Below are positions 1-9,658 of a DNA stretch of 49,637 nucleotides, piece by piece (positions within the stretch are counted from its first letter, which is position 1; the number at the start of each line of letters is the position of its first letter). The stretch spans positions 1 to 49,637 of the forward strand of contig JANQHT010000062.1 of the NCBI GenBank assembly GCA_028282545.1, read 5' to 3'. The translations under genes and the position numbers were made by a program. The DNA comes from Spirochaetales bacterium. Its GTDB lineage: Bacteria; Spirochaetota; Spirochaetia; DSM-27196; Alkalispirochaetaceae. Under the pieces are notes generated by a model, which worked only from the letters and a program-made list of their open reading frames with translations, had not been told where the DNA came from and made no database searches.

Positions 1-14
1 GGGGAGGTGCAATC

Positions 15-482
15 GTGAGGCGGCCCGGTGCATTGAGCCAACGGTCACGGAACCTGCTCTCGTCGGCGATCCTCCTAACGGTGGGCGTCTATTGGTTTCT
101 CGAGGGCGGAACGTACGGCCCCTTGAGCCGCCTCTACCCGCGCGTTCTAGCGGCGATCGTGGTGGTACTTGCCCTGCTCCTGGGCGGCCTCACCCTGGCC
201 GGCAACGGTCCGGTTATCCGGATTGCCCGGGGCGACGCGGCGGAACGCCACCGCCGGTCGGGAACGCTCATCGCCGCCATGGTGATCTGGACGCTCCTTA
301 TTCCGGTGGTCGGTCTCCTGCCGGCCAGTATCGTCGGCGTGGTGGCCATGGGGGTGATCACCTTTCGGGCGCACGCGGGAACGCTCCGGGCGATCATCAT
401 CGCCCTCGCCGCAGTCCTCGCCTTCTACTTCCTCTTCCAGCAGTTCCTGAACGTCTACTTTCCGATGGGGCTCTTTGGGTAG
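15..482 (+). CDS. TctB-like small membrane subunit of a tripartite tricarboxylate transporter
   Basis: A 155-residue protein with four hydrophobic segments (about residues 15-28, 42-62, 85-108 and 122-142) and a short basic loop between the second and third. This size and four-helix layout fit the TctB/DUF1468 small membrane subunit, which works with a large TctA permease and a periplasmic TctC binding protein to import carboxylates. The GTG start is preceded by GGGGAGG at 1-7. The next gene follows after 12 nt, so they are probably cotranscribed. TctA and TctC are not visible and would lie upstream of the window edge. The assignment rests on topology and general likeness, because the family has no strong motif. 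The downstream flavin dehydrogenase suggests that the substrate is a hydroxy-acid or dicarboxylate; this is inference. Confidence 0.7.
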   Translation: MRRPGALSQRSRNLLSSAILLTVGVYWFLEGGTYGPLSRLYPRVLAAIVVVLALLLGGLTLAGNGPVIRIARGDAAERHRRSGTLIAAMVIWTLLIPVVGLLPASIVGVVAMGVITFRAHAGTLRAIIIALAAVLAFYFLFQQFLNVYFPMGLFG

Positions 483-494
483 TATCGTCGGATC

Positions 495-1973
495 ATGCAG
501 GTAGACGCGAGCGGCCCCTACGCGGTCGTCACACCGAAGGTAGTGGACGAACTGCGTTCGATCGTGGGCGAACGAAACGTCCTCTGGGATGACCCGGAGG
601 CGCTGGAGCCGTACTCCCACGACGAGATCCCCGATCCCGAGTACGCCGGCGCCCCGGAAGTGGTGGTTGCCCCGGGATCTGCAGAAGAGATCGCGGCGAT
701 CATGAAACTCGCCAACCGGGAACGCATCCCCGTGACGCCCCGTGGTGCCGGGAGCGGCCTCTCCGGCGGTGCCGTTCCGATCTACGGCGGTATTCTGCTG
801 CGTTCGGACCGAATGAACCGCATTCTCGAAATAGACACCGACAACATGATGGTGGTGGTCGAGCCCGGCGTAATTACCGCCGAAATAAACGAACGCCTCG
901 AAGGGACCGGTCTCTTCTACGCCGGCTACCCGATGAGTCTCGAGTCGTGCGCAATCGGCGGGAACGTTGCCGAGAATGCCGGGGGTGGTAAGGCGGTGAA
1001 GTACGGTGTCACCGGCCGCTACGTGCTGGGTCTGGAAGTGGTTACGCCCACCGGCCGGATCGTCGAGTTCGGGGGCAAACTGATCAAGGACGTGACGGGG
1101 TACAACTTTGTCCAGCTCATGATCGGGAGCGAAGGGACCCTGGGCATCTTCACGAAGATCGTCCTGCGCCTGAGTCCGAAACCGCGAGCCTCGGTGGATC
1201 TGCTCTGCCTCTTTCCCGACCCGCACACCGCGATTGCCCTGGTGCCGAAGATCATGAGCGCCGGGGGCATTACGCCCACGGCGATCGAGTTCATCGATCA
1301 GGGCAGCTTCCGGCAAGCGTGCCGCTATCTCAACGAGACGCTCCCGTATGAGGACGCCGGGGCGGTACTGATCCTCACCGTGGACGGTCCCGACGCGGAT
1401 CAGTGCGAGCGGGAGTACGACACGATCGGCCGCATCTGCGAAGAGAACGGCGCCCTCCAGATATACGTCGCCGACAACGCCACCACCAGCGAGCGCATAT
1501 GGCGCGTCCGGCGCAACATCGCCGAAAGCTACGCCCAGATCAGTCCTCACCAGGCAAACGAGGATCTGGTGGTGCCGCCGGCGCGCATTCCGGACCTCCT
1601 CGAGGGCATGGAAACAATCGCCGAACGGTACGGTATCTTCATTCCGGCCTACGGACACGCCGGTGACGGCAACATCCACACGCGGCTCGTAAAAAACCCC
1701 GACTGGAGTATCGAACGCTGGAAGGAGACGCTCCCGACGATCCTGGGGGAACTTTACGACCTCACCGCCGGCCTCGGCGGGCGTCTCAGCGGCGAACACG
1801 GAATCGGCCACAAACGCAAGCCCTATATGTCAACCTTTGTGAGCCGTGAGTACATGGACCTCATGCGGTCCGTCAAACGCGCCTTCGATCCAAAGGCGAT
1901 ATTAAATCCGGGCAAGATATTTGATACGATGGTTCACGATGAGGTTTCCACGGATCCCCTTTCTCCGGCGTAA
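495..1973 (+). CDS. glcD: FAD-linked oxidase, GlcD/D-lactate dehydrogenase type
   Basis: A 492-residue flavoprotein of the GlcD/D-lactate dehydrogenase family, which oxidises 2-hydroxyacids such as glycolate or D-lactate to 2-oxoacids. The N-terminal FAD-binding PCMH half shows the expected VTPRGAGSGLSGGAVP loop (about residues 77-92) and the CAIGGNVAENAGGGKAVKYG stretch that packs on FAD. The C-terminal half has the family signatures YGHAGDGNIHTR and LSGEHGIGHKR; their histidines are substrate or metal ligands in relatives. Length is normal for GlcD. The gene starts 12 nt after the TctB-like gene and its last 35 nt overlap the next transporter gene, so a carboxylate uptake and oxidation operon is likely. 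GlcE and GlcF are not in the window, so the electron acceptor is unknown. Family assignment is firm; substrate is not. Confidence 0.9.
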   Translation: MQVDASGPYAVVTPKVVDELRSIVGERNVLWDDPEALEPYSHDEIPDPEYAGAPEVVVAPGSAEEIAAIMKLANRERIPVTPRGAGSGLSGGAVPIYGGILLRSDRMNRILEIDTDNMMVVVEPGVITAEINERLEGTGLFYAGYPMSLESCAIGGNVAENAGGGKAVKYGVTGRYVLGLEVVTPTGRIVEFGGKLIKDVTGYNFVQLMIGSEGTLGIFTKIVLRLSPKPRASVDLLCLFPDPHTAIALVPKIMSAGGITPTAIEFIDQGSFRQACRYLNETLPYEDAGAVLILTVDGPDADQCEREYDTIGRICEENGALQIYVADNATTSERIWRVRRNIAESYAQISPHQANEDLVVPPARIPDLLEGMETIAERYGIFIPAYGHAGDGNIHTRLVKNPDWSIERWKETLPTILGELYDLTAGLGGRLSGEHGIGHKRKPYMSTFVSREYMDLMRSVKRAFDPKAILNPGKIFDTMVHDEVSTDPLSPA

Positions 1974-4152
1974 CGCCGTAGTCGACACAGAGTTCACCCC
2001 CGCAGAAGAGGTTACCCAGGAACCGGAGACGCCCCGGACGCTTGGAACCTTCGGCGGTGTCTTCACGCCGAGTTTTCTTACGATCATCGGCGTCATCATG
2101 TACCTGCGCTTCAGTTGGATCGTTGCGAAGGCCGGCCTGATCCAGACACTCATGATCGTGGGCATAGCCAACGTGATCACCTTTATCACCGCCCTCTCGG
2201 TGGCGAGCATCGGCTCCAACGAACGAATGGAAACGGGCGGAGCCTACTTCATGATATCCCGCGTACTGGGGCTCCAGGCGGGGGGCAGCATCGGCGTACC
2301 GCTCTACCTGAGCCAGGCGCTCTCGATCTCGCTCTACGTGATCGGCTTTGCCGAGTCGCTGCACGCGATCGTGCCGACCTTAAGCGTGACGTCGATCGCG
2401 CTGGTGACGCTCGTCGTGCTGACCATGCTCTCCCTGGTGGGCGCTGCGTTTATGGTCAAGGTCCAGTACGTGATTCTGGTGGTCGTACTCCTGAGTTTGG
2501 TTTCGATATTTGCCGGCTTTGACGTCGCCTTTGCACACCTCGAACCGGACTACGGTGACGGTGCATCCTTTTGGAACGTCTTCGCGATCTTCTTTCCGGC
2601 CGTTACGGGCATCCTCGCCGGCGTCTCCATGTCGGGAGATCTCAAGACGCCGGGCCGGAGTATCACCCGGGGTACGCTCCTGGCGGTGGGCGCGGGGTTC
2701 CTCATCTACCTGGCCGTCCCGGCCATGCTCGCCTTTAGCGTTCCCCGGGGCGAACTGCCCGCATCGACCGCCCTTCGCGATGCAGCACGGTGGCCGCTCT
2801 TCGTCACGATAGGCGTTATCGGCGCGACCCTGAGTTCCGCCATCGGAACACTCCTGGCAGCACCGCGAACGCTGCAGGCCCTGGCAAAGGACAGGATCGT
2901 CCCGCGCCCCTTCAGCGCCGGCGTCGGCTCGCGGAACGAACCGCTCCCGGCCCTGGCGCTTTCGGTGGCAATGGCCTTTGTCGCCATCCTCCTGGGTGAT
3001 CTCAACGTGGTGGCCGGTATTCTCACGATGTTCTTTCTGACGACCTACGGCGTCCTGAACTTTGCGGCGGGGATTGAAACGGCCGTGGGCAATCCGAGTT
3101 TCAGGCCGAGCATCAAGATCCCCTGGCCGATCAACATGGTGGGCGCCCTTGGATGCTTCGCGGTGATGTTCCTTATCAACCCGCTCTTCACGGCAATCGC
3201 CCTTGCGATCGTGGCGACGCTCTTTCTCTTCCTCACCGCCCGGAATCGCGATGTGCGCGGCGGTATCTGGGAGGGGTTCTGGTTATCGCTTCTCTTCCGT
3301 ACGTCCGAGAACCTGCAGAACGCCCGGACTGGGACTGGAACCGGGAAGAACTGGCGCCCCCTGGTCCAGGTGTTCGCCTCGGAGCCGCACGCACACTCGG
3401 AGCTGCTGCACACGGCGGCGGCCCTAACCGGATCCAGCGGTGTCCTGGCGATCTACCAACTGGTCGATCGCAAGCGTCGTGATGAACCGGCGCCGGAGAT
3501 CGCCGACCTGATAGAGGGAAAAAACGTCTACTTCAAACGAATCGTAACGGACGACTTCCAGGAGGGTGTCGTCGTGGCGTCACAGGCGGAGGGATTTGCG
3601 GCGGGATCCTCCAACACCGTCATGATGGGTTTGCCCTCCAACGCCTGGAACGATCGCGCCAACGTACGGATGCTCACGCACCTCTGTGACCTGGAGAAGA
3701 ACATCATCCTCTTTCACAAGGGCCATCGCGAGTGGCGCGCATTCCGCGGCCCCATCCACGTCTGGTGGGGCGGGCGGGAAAACAACGTGCGGCTCATGCT
3801 GGTTCTGGCGCACATCCTCTCCACGTCACAGACGGACCAGGAGTTCGTGATTCGCCTCTCGTCGATCGTCACCTCATTGGAGGATCGCGATTCGGCGCTG
3901 GAGCAACTGCAACAGACCTCGGCCGACCTGCGCATCACCGCCGAGACGAACGTCTACGTCAACGAGGAATCAGGCGATCCCCTGTCGATTATCGCCGCGG
4001 AGTCAAAGGACGCGGCCCTGATCCTCATGGGAATGGCCCGTCCCGAGGAGGGATCGGAGCGGGGGTTCCTCTCCCGTCTGCGTGATACCGCCGAGGAACT
4101 CGAAAGCGCGATGTTCGTGTTCAACAACCTTCCCGACATCCGTTACGAATAG
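1939..4152 (+). CDS. SLC12-like amino acid/cation-chloride cotransporter family permease
   Basis: A 737-residue APC-superfamily transporter. The first 450 residues hold about 12 membrane helices and open with GTFGGVFTPSFLTIIGVIMY. The GGxFTP and the GGAYFMISR segments resemble the eukaryotic Na-K-Cl cotransporter (SLC12) branch more than ordinary bacterial amino acid permeases. The last 280 residues are soluble and resemble the SLC12 cytoplasmic domain, including a Rossmann-like segment near ILMGMARPEE and a final short hydrophobic strand. ATG 1939 is the first ATG in frame; a TTG at 1921 is also possible. Both lie inside the end of the glcD gene, so translation is coupled to it. The transported ion is unknown; potassium, chloride or amino acid uptake are all compatible. 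Confidence 0.82.
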   Translation: MRFPRIPFLRRNAVVDTEFTPAEEVTQEPETPRTLGTFGGVFTPSFLTIIGVIMYLRFSWIVAKAGLIQTLMIVGIANVITFITALSVASIGSNERMETGGAYFMISRVLGLQAGGSIGVPLYLSQALSISLYVIGFAESLHAIVPTLSVTSIALVTLVVLTMLSLVGAAFMVKVQYVILVVVLLSLVSIFAGFDVAFAHLEPDYGDGASFWNVFAIFFPAVTGILAGVSMSGDLKTPGRSITRGTLLAVGAGFLIYLAVPAMLAFSVPRGELPASTALRDAARWPLFVTIGVIGATLSSAIGTLLAAPRTLQALAKDRIVPRPFSAGVGSRNEPLPALALSVAMAFVAILLGDLNVVAGILTMFFLTTYGVLNFAAGIETAVGNPSFRPSIKIPWPINMVGALGCFAVMFLINPLFTAIALAIVATLFLFLTARNRDVRGGIWEGFWLSLLFRTSENLQNARTGTGTGKNWRPLVQVFASEPHAHSELLHTAAALTGSSGVLAIYQLVDRKRRDEPAPEIADLIEGKNVYFKRIVTDDFQEGVVVASQAEGFAAGSSNTVMMGLPSNAWNDRANVRMLTHLCDLEKNIILFHKGHREWRAFRGPIHVWWGGRENNVRLMLVLAHILSTSQTDQEFVIRLSSIVTSLEDRDSALEQLQQTSADLRITAETNVYVNEESGDPLSIIAAESKDAALILMGMARPEEGSERGFLSRLRDTAEELESAMFVFNNLPDIRYE

Positions 4153-4342
4153 AAGTCGCGAATGAGTCTCGACCGGCGCGCGCGCCGGCGTAGCGGCGTT
4201 TCCGCGTGTTCTGGATAATGAACGCCGCCGTGGTCTCCTTCGTCCAGCTCACCATGCCCTTTATGATGCGCGGCCCGGCGCTGTTTTTGCGTTAAAACAC
4301 CGTTAGATAAGGGTCAATTCTTCTATTTGTCAAGGAAAATTT
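4153..4342. other. Intergenic segment with a GC palindrome and a tiny hydrophobic reading frame
   Basis: Between the SLC12-like gene and the next promoter. A 16-bp perfect palindrome, CCGGCGCG/CGCGCCGG, lies at 4173-4188 without a following T-run, so it is at best a weak or Rho-assisted terminator. A reading frame from GTG 4206 (ATG 4218) to the TAA at 4293-4295 would give a hydrophobic peptide of up to 29 residues ending FMMRGPALFLR. It has no ribosome-binding site. It may be a small membrane peptide or a gene relic; I do not claim it as a gene. Confidence 0.3.
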
Positions 4343-4371
4343 TTGCTTTTTTCGTCGATTTGCGCTACCTT
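4343..4371 (+). promoter_or_regulatory. Sigma-70-type promoter for the 4401 gene
   Basis: TTGCTT (4343-4348), 17-nt spacer, TACCTT (4366-4371), within a local AT-rich stretch. The predicted start is about 22 nt ahead of the ATG at 4401, leaving room for the strong ribosome-binding site GAGAAGGAG just upstream of the start. Confidence 0.6.
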
Positions 4372-4400
4372 ACCGGTGAACATTTGAGAAGGAGAAAGAA

Positions 4401-4814
4401 ATGACGATGATCAACGAGAAGTTGACCAAGGAAGAGACGCTGTTGCGGGCAATGCTCGAACGCGAAGGGGTGACATTCGAACGCATCGCCAACTGGAAGA
4501 CGCTGGCCGATCACATTCGAATTCACCGTCACTTTTTGAACGAGGAGCTGTCCAGCGACATCTCGTGGGACGACGCGCTCTTTTCGTGGTACGAAACGGT
4601 CTACAAGCCGCTGACCAACGCTCTCTGGAGCATCAATATTCGGCGGACCTTCCCGGGGCAGGGTCCCGGCGATATATACCTGGCGGTGTCAAACCATTGG
4701 TTCTACCTCAAGGAGAAGAACCCCGACACTACACCGGAAGAAGCGGTTCAGAGCTTTGTGGAGACCTACGGCACCGGAATGGCGCGCTGGTTCTCGCGCT
4801 TCTTCTTCGCCTGA
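4401..4814 (+). CDS. Conserved-looking cytosolic protein of unknown function
   Basis: A 137-residue, probably soluble protein that I do not recognise. It is mostly helical in character, with the conspicuous aromatic stretches ISWDDALFSWYETVYKPL (about residues 53-70) and VSNHWFYLKEKNPDTTPEEAV (residues 95-115), and ends in WFSRFFFA. No signal peptide, no cysteine pairs and no nucleotide-binding motif are visible. ATG 4401 follows GAGAAGGAGAAAGAA, one of the best ribosome-binding sites in the window; ATG 4407 is a second in-frame option. The gene is alone: it has its own promoter and a strong intrinsic terminator, so it is probably a well-expressed monocistronic gene. Motifs such as WDDALFSWYETVYKPL might allow recognition as a DUF, but I cannot name one. 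Confidence 0.82.
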   Translation: MTMINEKLTKEETLLRAMLEREGVTFERIANWKTLADHIRIHRHFLNEELSSDISWDDALFSWYETVYKPLTNALWSINIRRTFPGQGPGDIYLAVSNHWFYLKEKNPDTTPEEAVQSFVETYGTGMARWFSRFFFA

Positions 4815-4844
4815 TCGACAACATCACATCTACGAGCAGTCCGA

Positions 4845-4878
4845 GGCCGGTTCGCCGTTGGCGCACCGGCCTTTTTTT
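4845..4878 (+). terminator. Rho-independent terminator after the 4401 gene
   Basis: Stem GGCCGGT (4845-4851) pairs with ACCGGCC (4865-4871), 13-nt loop, followed by seven T residues (4872-4878). It lies 31 nt after the stop codon at 4812-4814. Confidence 0.9.
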
Positions 4879-4960
4879 GTTGCCCCGCCGGATTCGTACC
4901 GTTTGCCGGGGACGTGCTTCGTAAGGCGCGCTCGACGGCCCGGGGACATCTGCGAGGCCC

Positions 4961-5893
4961 TCATGCAGGACTCCGCAGCTTTGCCTCCAGGTACTCCATG
5001 GCGCTCAGGGCGGCAATCGTGCCGTCACCAACGGCGGTCGTGATCTGCCGGTAGCGTTTGGCCCGAGCGTCGCCGGCGACAAAGACGCCCGGTACCGACG
5101 TGGCCATGGCCTCGTCCGCAACGATCTCTCCGCGTTCGTTTATGACTACGCACTCGGCGACGCTCTCGGTCCGTGGTACGTAACCGATCAGTACAAACGC
5201 CCCGGTAGCGTCGATGCGCTTGGTCTCGCCGGTGGGTACGTGGCGGATCACAGCGCCCGTCAACGTGTCGTCGCCGACAAACTCCTCCACCACCGACTCC
5301 ATGCGGAACGAGATCCTATGGTTGTTCTGCGCTTCGGCGACGGCGTGAGCATACGCCTGGAAATGGTCGAACTGGTGAACAACCGTCACGCTGGAGGCGT
5401 ACTTGGTGAGGGCCACCGCCTCTTCGAGCGCGGAGTTTCCGCCCCCCACAACGAGGATATCCTGGTCCTGGAAAAAGTCACCGTCGCAGGTAGCGCAGTA
5501 GGAGATACCGCGCCCCTGGAGGCGCGCCTCCGACTCCAGCTCGAGGGTTCGGGGAGCGCCGCCCATTGCGAGGACAACGGCCCGCGCGGTATAGACGCCT
5601 TTTGCCGTATGGATCGATTTTGTGTCGGGCCGTAGATCGACAGATTCGATAGTGACGTTGGAAACGATCTCGCATCCGAACTCCACGGCCTGCGCCCGCA
5701 TGGCAGCGGCGATCTCGTAACCGGACCGTTCCGGGATACCCGGGTAGTTCGCCACGGCGTGGGTGAGGAGAACCTGGCCACCTACCGTTCCGCGATCGAG
5801 GAGACAGACACGGCGTTTTCCACGCGCCAGGTAGATGGCCGCGGACAACCCGGCGGGCCCCCCGCCGAGCACCAGGACGTCAAAATCGTTCAT
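4961..5893 (-). CDS. trxB: Thioredoxin reductase (NADPH)
   Basis: A 310-residue low-molecular-weight thioredoxin reductase, the flavoenzyme that passes electrons from NADPH to thioredoxin. The N-terminal FAD motif VLGGGPAGLSAAIYLAR is at residues 8-24, the redox-active CATC at 133-136, the NADPH Rossmann motif VGGGNSALEEAVAL near 152-165, and the second FAD motif GVFVAGDAR near the C-terminus. Length and domain order are standard. It starts 6 nt after the thioredoxin-like gene, so the two form an operon transcribed from the AT-rich promoter near 6300. The partner protein lacks a normal CxxC site, which makes the actual electron acceptor uncertain. Confidence 0.95.
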   Translation of the reverse strand: MNDFDVLVLGGGPAGLSAAIYLARGKRRVCLLDRGTVGGQVLLTHAVANYPGIPERSGYEIAAAMRAQAVEFGCEIVSNVTIESVDLRPDTKSIHTAKGVYTARAVVLAMGGAPRTLELESEARLQGRGISYCATCDGDFFQDQDILVVGGGNSALEEAVALTKYASSVTVVHQFDHFQAYAHAVAEAQNNHRISFRMESVVEEFVGDDTLTGAVIRHVPTGETKRIDATGAFVLIGYVPRTESVAECVVINERGEIVADEAMATSVPGVFVAGDARAKRYRQITTAVGDGTIAALSAMEYLEAKLRSPA

Positions 5894-5899
5894 TACTGG

Positions 5900-6253
5900 C
5901 TATCCGGAAAAGTGCTGATCAAGCTGAGCCTTGATCTGCTCCGCGCTCTGGATCGAGCTGGTCGCAGCGACGACGCTGCCGTTTTTGAAGTACACCGTAA
6001 AGGGGAGTCCTCGGAACGAGGAGCATTCGGGAAGGTCACGAATGACGTGGGACTCCGGAGAATCAAAAAGCATGTCCCGGAACTCCACGTGCGCATAGTC
6101 GCCGGAGTCACGCAGATCCTCCATCACGCCGTAGACGGGAACGCACATGGGACCCATGCGGCCGCAACAAACCATTACGTGTTCAGTTTCGGCGATGAGC
6201 GAAGTAAGTTCGTCCGCCGTCGCCACGTGTTCAAGACCGGTTGGTAGAGTCAT
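5900..6253 (-). CDS. Thioredoxin-like protein with atypical cysteine motif
   Basis: A 117-residue cytosolic protein with the secondary-structure pattern of a thioredoxin fold: a strand at VMVCC, a helix at VPVYGVMEDL, strands at YAHVEFRDML and PFTVYFKNGSVV, and a last helix. LPFTVYFKNG corresponds to the cis-Pro loop and following strand of thioredoxin. In place of WCGPC it has VCCGRMGPMCVP, with Cys at 29, 30 and 37, so the usual CxxC spacing is absent. Its position directly upstream of trxB supports a redox role. Similar two-gene units occur with selenoprotein reductases in some anaerobes, but no such genes are in this window. The start is supported by AGAGGTG just upstream. Called a thioredoxin-fold protein with fair confidence; its chemistry is open. 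Confidence 0.75.
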   Translation of the reverse strand: MTLPTGLEHVATADELTSLIAETEHVMVCCGRMGPMCVPVYGVMEDLRDSGDYAHVEFRDMLFDSPESHVIRDLPECSSFRGLPFTVYFKNGSVVAATSSIQSAEQIKAQLDQHFSG

Positions 6254-6278
6254 CGTGTCACCTCTTTATATATATAAT

Positions 6279-6325
6279 TTATAATATTACAGAATTATAA
6301 TACTGAAACGCCTCGTTCGTGGCAA
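6279..6325 (-). promoter_or_regulatory. Promoter of the trx operon with palindromic AT-rich operator
   Basis: Read on the minus strand: TTGCCA (6325-6320), 17-nt spacer, TATTAT (6302-6297). Overlapping and just downstream of the -10 is the inverted repeat TTATAAT (6279-6285) / ATTATAA (6294-6300) with an 8-nt spacer. The half-sites are those of PerR/Fur-family boxes, although those normally have a 1-nt spacer. A peroxide- or metal-responsive repressor is therefore a reasonable guess. Confidence 0.6.
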
Positions 6326-6357
6326 GGGGCGCGGCATACGATACAATCGAACGTTAT

Positions 6358-6660
6358 ATGGAGCGGACGTTTACGCAGCGCGTGATCGATATCGTTGCGT
6401 CGATCCCCGCGGGGCGGGTCACAAACTACGGCACGGTTGCGGCAATGGCGGGCAAACCGCGCGGGGCGCGGGCGGTAGTCTGGGCGCTTCGGTCAGATCG
6501 CTCCGTGACGACGCCGTGGCATCGGGTGGTGAATCGGAAGGGCGAACTCGGTGATCACGACGGCGCCGCCCTTCAACGGGTGCTGCTCGAGGACGAAGGT
6601 GTCTGTTTTGATGATCGAGGCCGCATCGACCTGGCCGCGTACGGGTGGCCTAGGGAATAA
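6358..6660 (+). CDS. Alkyltransferase-like (Atl) protein, MGMT family without catalytic cysteine
   Basis: A 100-residue protein matching the DNA-binding C-terminal domain of O6-alkylguanine-DNA alkyltransferases (FTQRVIDIVASIPAGRVTNYGTVAAMAG). The active-site PCHRV is PWHRV here (in TTPWHRVVNRKG), so the alkyl-accepting Cys is replaced by Trp. This is the hallmark of Atl proteins, which bind O6-alkylguanine and hand the lesion to nucleotide excision repair rather than reversing it. ATG 6358 gives MERTFTQRV, the usual N-terminus. The earlier ATG 6319 overlaps the -35 region of the divergent trx promoter and is unlikely. The last 11 nt overlap the convergent gene at 6650-7438. It could also be called Ogt-like in automatic annotation, but it cannot be a classical methyltransferase. 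Confidence 0.88.
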   Translation: MERTFTQRVIDIVASIPAGRVTNYGTVAAMAGKPRGARAVVWALRSDRSVTTPWHRVVNRKGELGDHDGAALQRVLLEDEGVCFDDRGRIDLAAYGWPRE

Positions 6661-7438
6661 CCGGCATGTCGTCGGGAATCGATTCGGGTGAGGCTCCCGG
6701 GTTGGCTTCGATTTCAGGTTCAGCCTCGGTTTCGGGTTCGCCTTCGGGTTTCTGCTCCGACATCTCCATGGCATCGTTTTTGCCGCGGTTTCGCGCGCGC
6801 ATTCGGCGACGGAACCGCTCCCAGGATTCAACCACCATACGCTGCGGAAGAATCTGGAACGCTACACCGAACGAAACGAAGTTCTGCTGCGTCCGGAACT
6901 CGTAGTTGGCCTGTCCGAACATCGAAAGGTTGGTGCCGGGAAGGTTGAACATCCCCAGCGCGTTGAGGTAGCCCGCCTGGGAGAAGCCGCCACCCAGCGT
7001 GAAGAGCCGTTCCTCTTCGACGTTGTCTATGATTGACACGAGCGTGTCCACCTCTTCGGTCAGCGCACCGCGAACCTTGGTGAGCTGGTTCTTGAACGCC
7101 AGGGCGTCGGCCTCGGCTCTCTTGGCGACGTTGATGGCTCGCTTGTACTCGGCAGTGAGTTCGACCAGGTCCGCTTCCAAGGCGGCGACCTGCGCTCGCA
7201 GGCCCGCGGTCATCTTTTCCATTTCCGATTCGCTGTAGAGGGACGCGTTGAGTTCGATCTGTTCCCGGAGCAGGATTCGAACTTCCTCGTATCGCTCCAC
7301 GAGTTCCCGCACCGCATCTTCGTACTCGTCGGGGATGTCCACGTCCGGTTGGTCCGCGTTGCGAAGATTTTGTGAAAACGCGCCCGTGGCGACGACGATG
7401 CCGAGTATAACTGTCACTGCGATCGTGCGAACGTTCAT
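6650..7438 (-). CDS. Exported coiled-coil protein of unknown function
   Basis: A 262-residue protein with a cleavable signal peptide (hydrophobic residues 5-19, likely cleavage after AFS). A long charged coiled coil follows at about residues 36-145, rich in E, A and L heptads (QVAALEADLVELTAEYKRA is typical). A short Gly/aromatic region then has strand-like alternation (LFTLGGGFSQAGYLNALGMF, VSFGVAFQILPQRMV). The tail is acidic and repeats E-P-E/E-A-E motifs before ending PDDMPVIP. No known domain is recognised. The middle part could be the start of a small outer-membrane or periplasmic beta domain. The gene stands alone, convergent with the Atl gene and with 19 nt to the HAD gene upstream, with which it may be cotranscribed. 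Confidence 0.8.
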   Translation of the reverse strand: MNVRTIAVTVILGIVVATGAFSQNLRNADQPDVDIPDEYEDAVRELVERYEEVRILLREQIELNASLYSESEMEKMTAGLRAQVAALEADLVELTAEYKRAINVAKRAEADALAFKNQLTKVRGALTEEVDTLVSIIDNVEEERLFTLGGGFSQAGYLNALGMFNLPGTNLSMFGQANYEFRTQQNFVSFGVAFQILPQRMVVESWERFRRRMRARNRGKNDAMEMSEQKPEGEPETEAEPEIEANPGASPESIPDDMPVIP

Positions 7439-7457
7439 CGACTCCTCTCCCCTGTTC

Positions 7458-9314
<1,857 letters not shown>

Positions 9315-9316
9315 CC

Positions 9317-9658
9317 GTGCCGTCCGGAGCAATTCCGTTCGAAACGTTCGCGGCCGTGGACGTCCGGGCCGGGACGATCGTGGCGGCCGAGCCCTTCCCG
9401 GAGGCGCGAAAACCGGCCTACCGCCTAAAGGTTGACCTGGGACCGCTGGGGGTCCTCCGGTCGAGCGCACAGATAACGGATCACTATTCGCAGGAAGAAC
9501 TGGTGGGCCGCCAGGTGCTGGCCGTGGTGAACCTGGGCGAAAAACGCATCGCCGGCTTCACGTCGCAGTGCCTCGTGCTCGGGCTTGACGCCCCCGGCGG
9601 AGGGGTGATCCTGGTGCAGCCGGAGCGTCCCGTCGACAACGGCACCCGCCTCTATTGA
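9317..9658 (+). CDS. csaA: CsaA-like tRNA-binding domain protein/chaperone
   Basis: A 113-residue single-domain protein of the CsaA type: an OB-fold tRNA-binding domain as in MetRS C-termini and Arc1p. Matching motifs are FAAVDVRAGTIVAAEPFPEARKPAYRLKVDLG, SSAQITDHYSQEELVGRQVLAVVNL and KRIAGFTSQCLVLGLD; these cover the whole family consensus. CsaA is described as an export-related chaperone or tRNA-binding protein. The GTG start is 2 nt after the leuB stop, so the two genes share a transcript. The sequence directly after its stop codon begins the interleaved inverted repeats described separately. Confidence 0.92.
   Translation: MPSGAIPFETFAAVDVRAGTIVAAEPFPEARKPAYRLKVDLGPLGVLRSSAQITDHYSQEELVGRQVLAVVNLGEKRIAGFTSQCLVLGLDAPGGGVILVQPERPVDNGTRLY

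Noticed and set aside
147..1811. Long minus-strand reading frame (over 550 codons) opposite glcD
   Set aside because: High G+C keeps antisense frames open. The sequence has no domain or start signal, and the plus strand encodes a clear flavoprotein.
4173..4188. GC palindrome as an intrinsic terminator
   Set aside because: No T-run follows; kept only as a noted feature.
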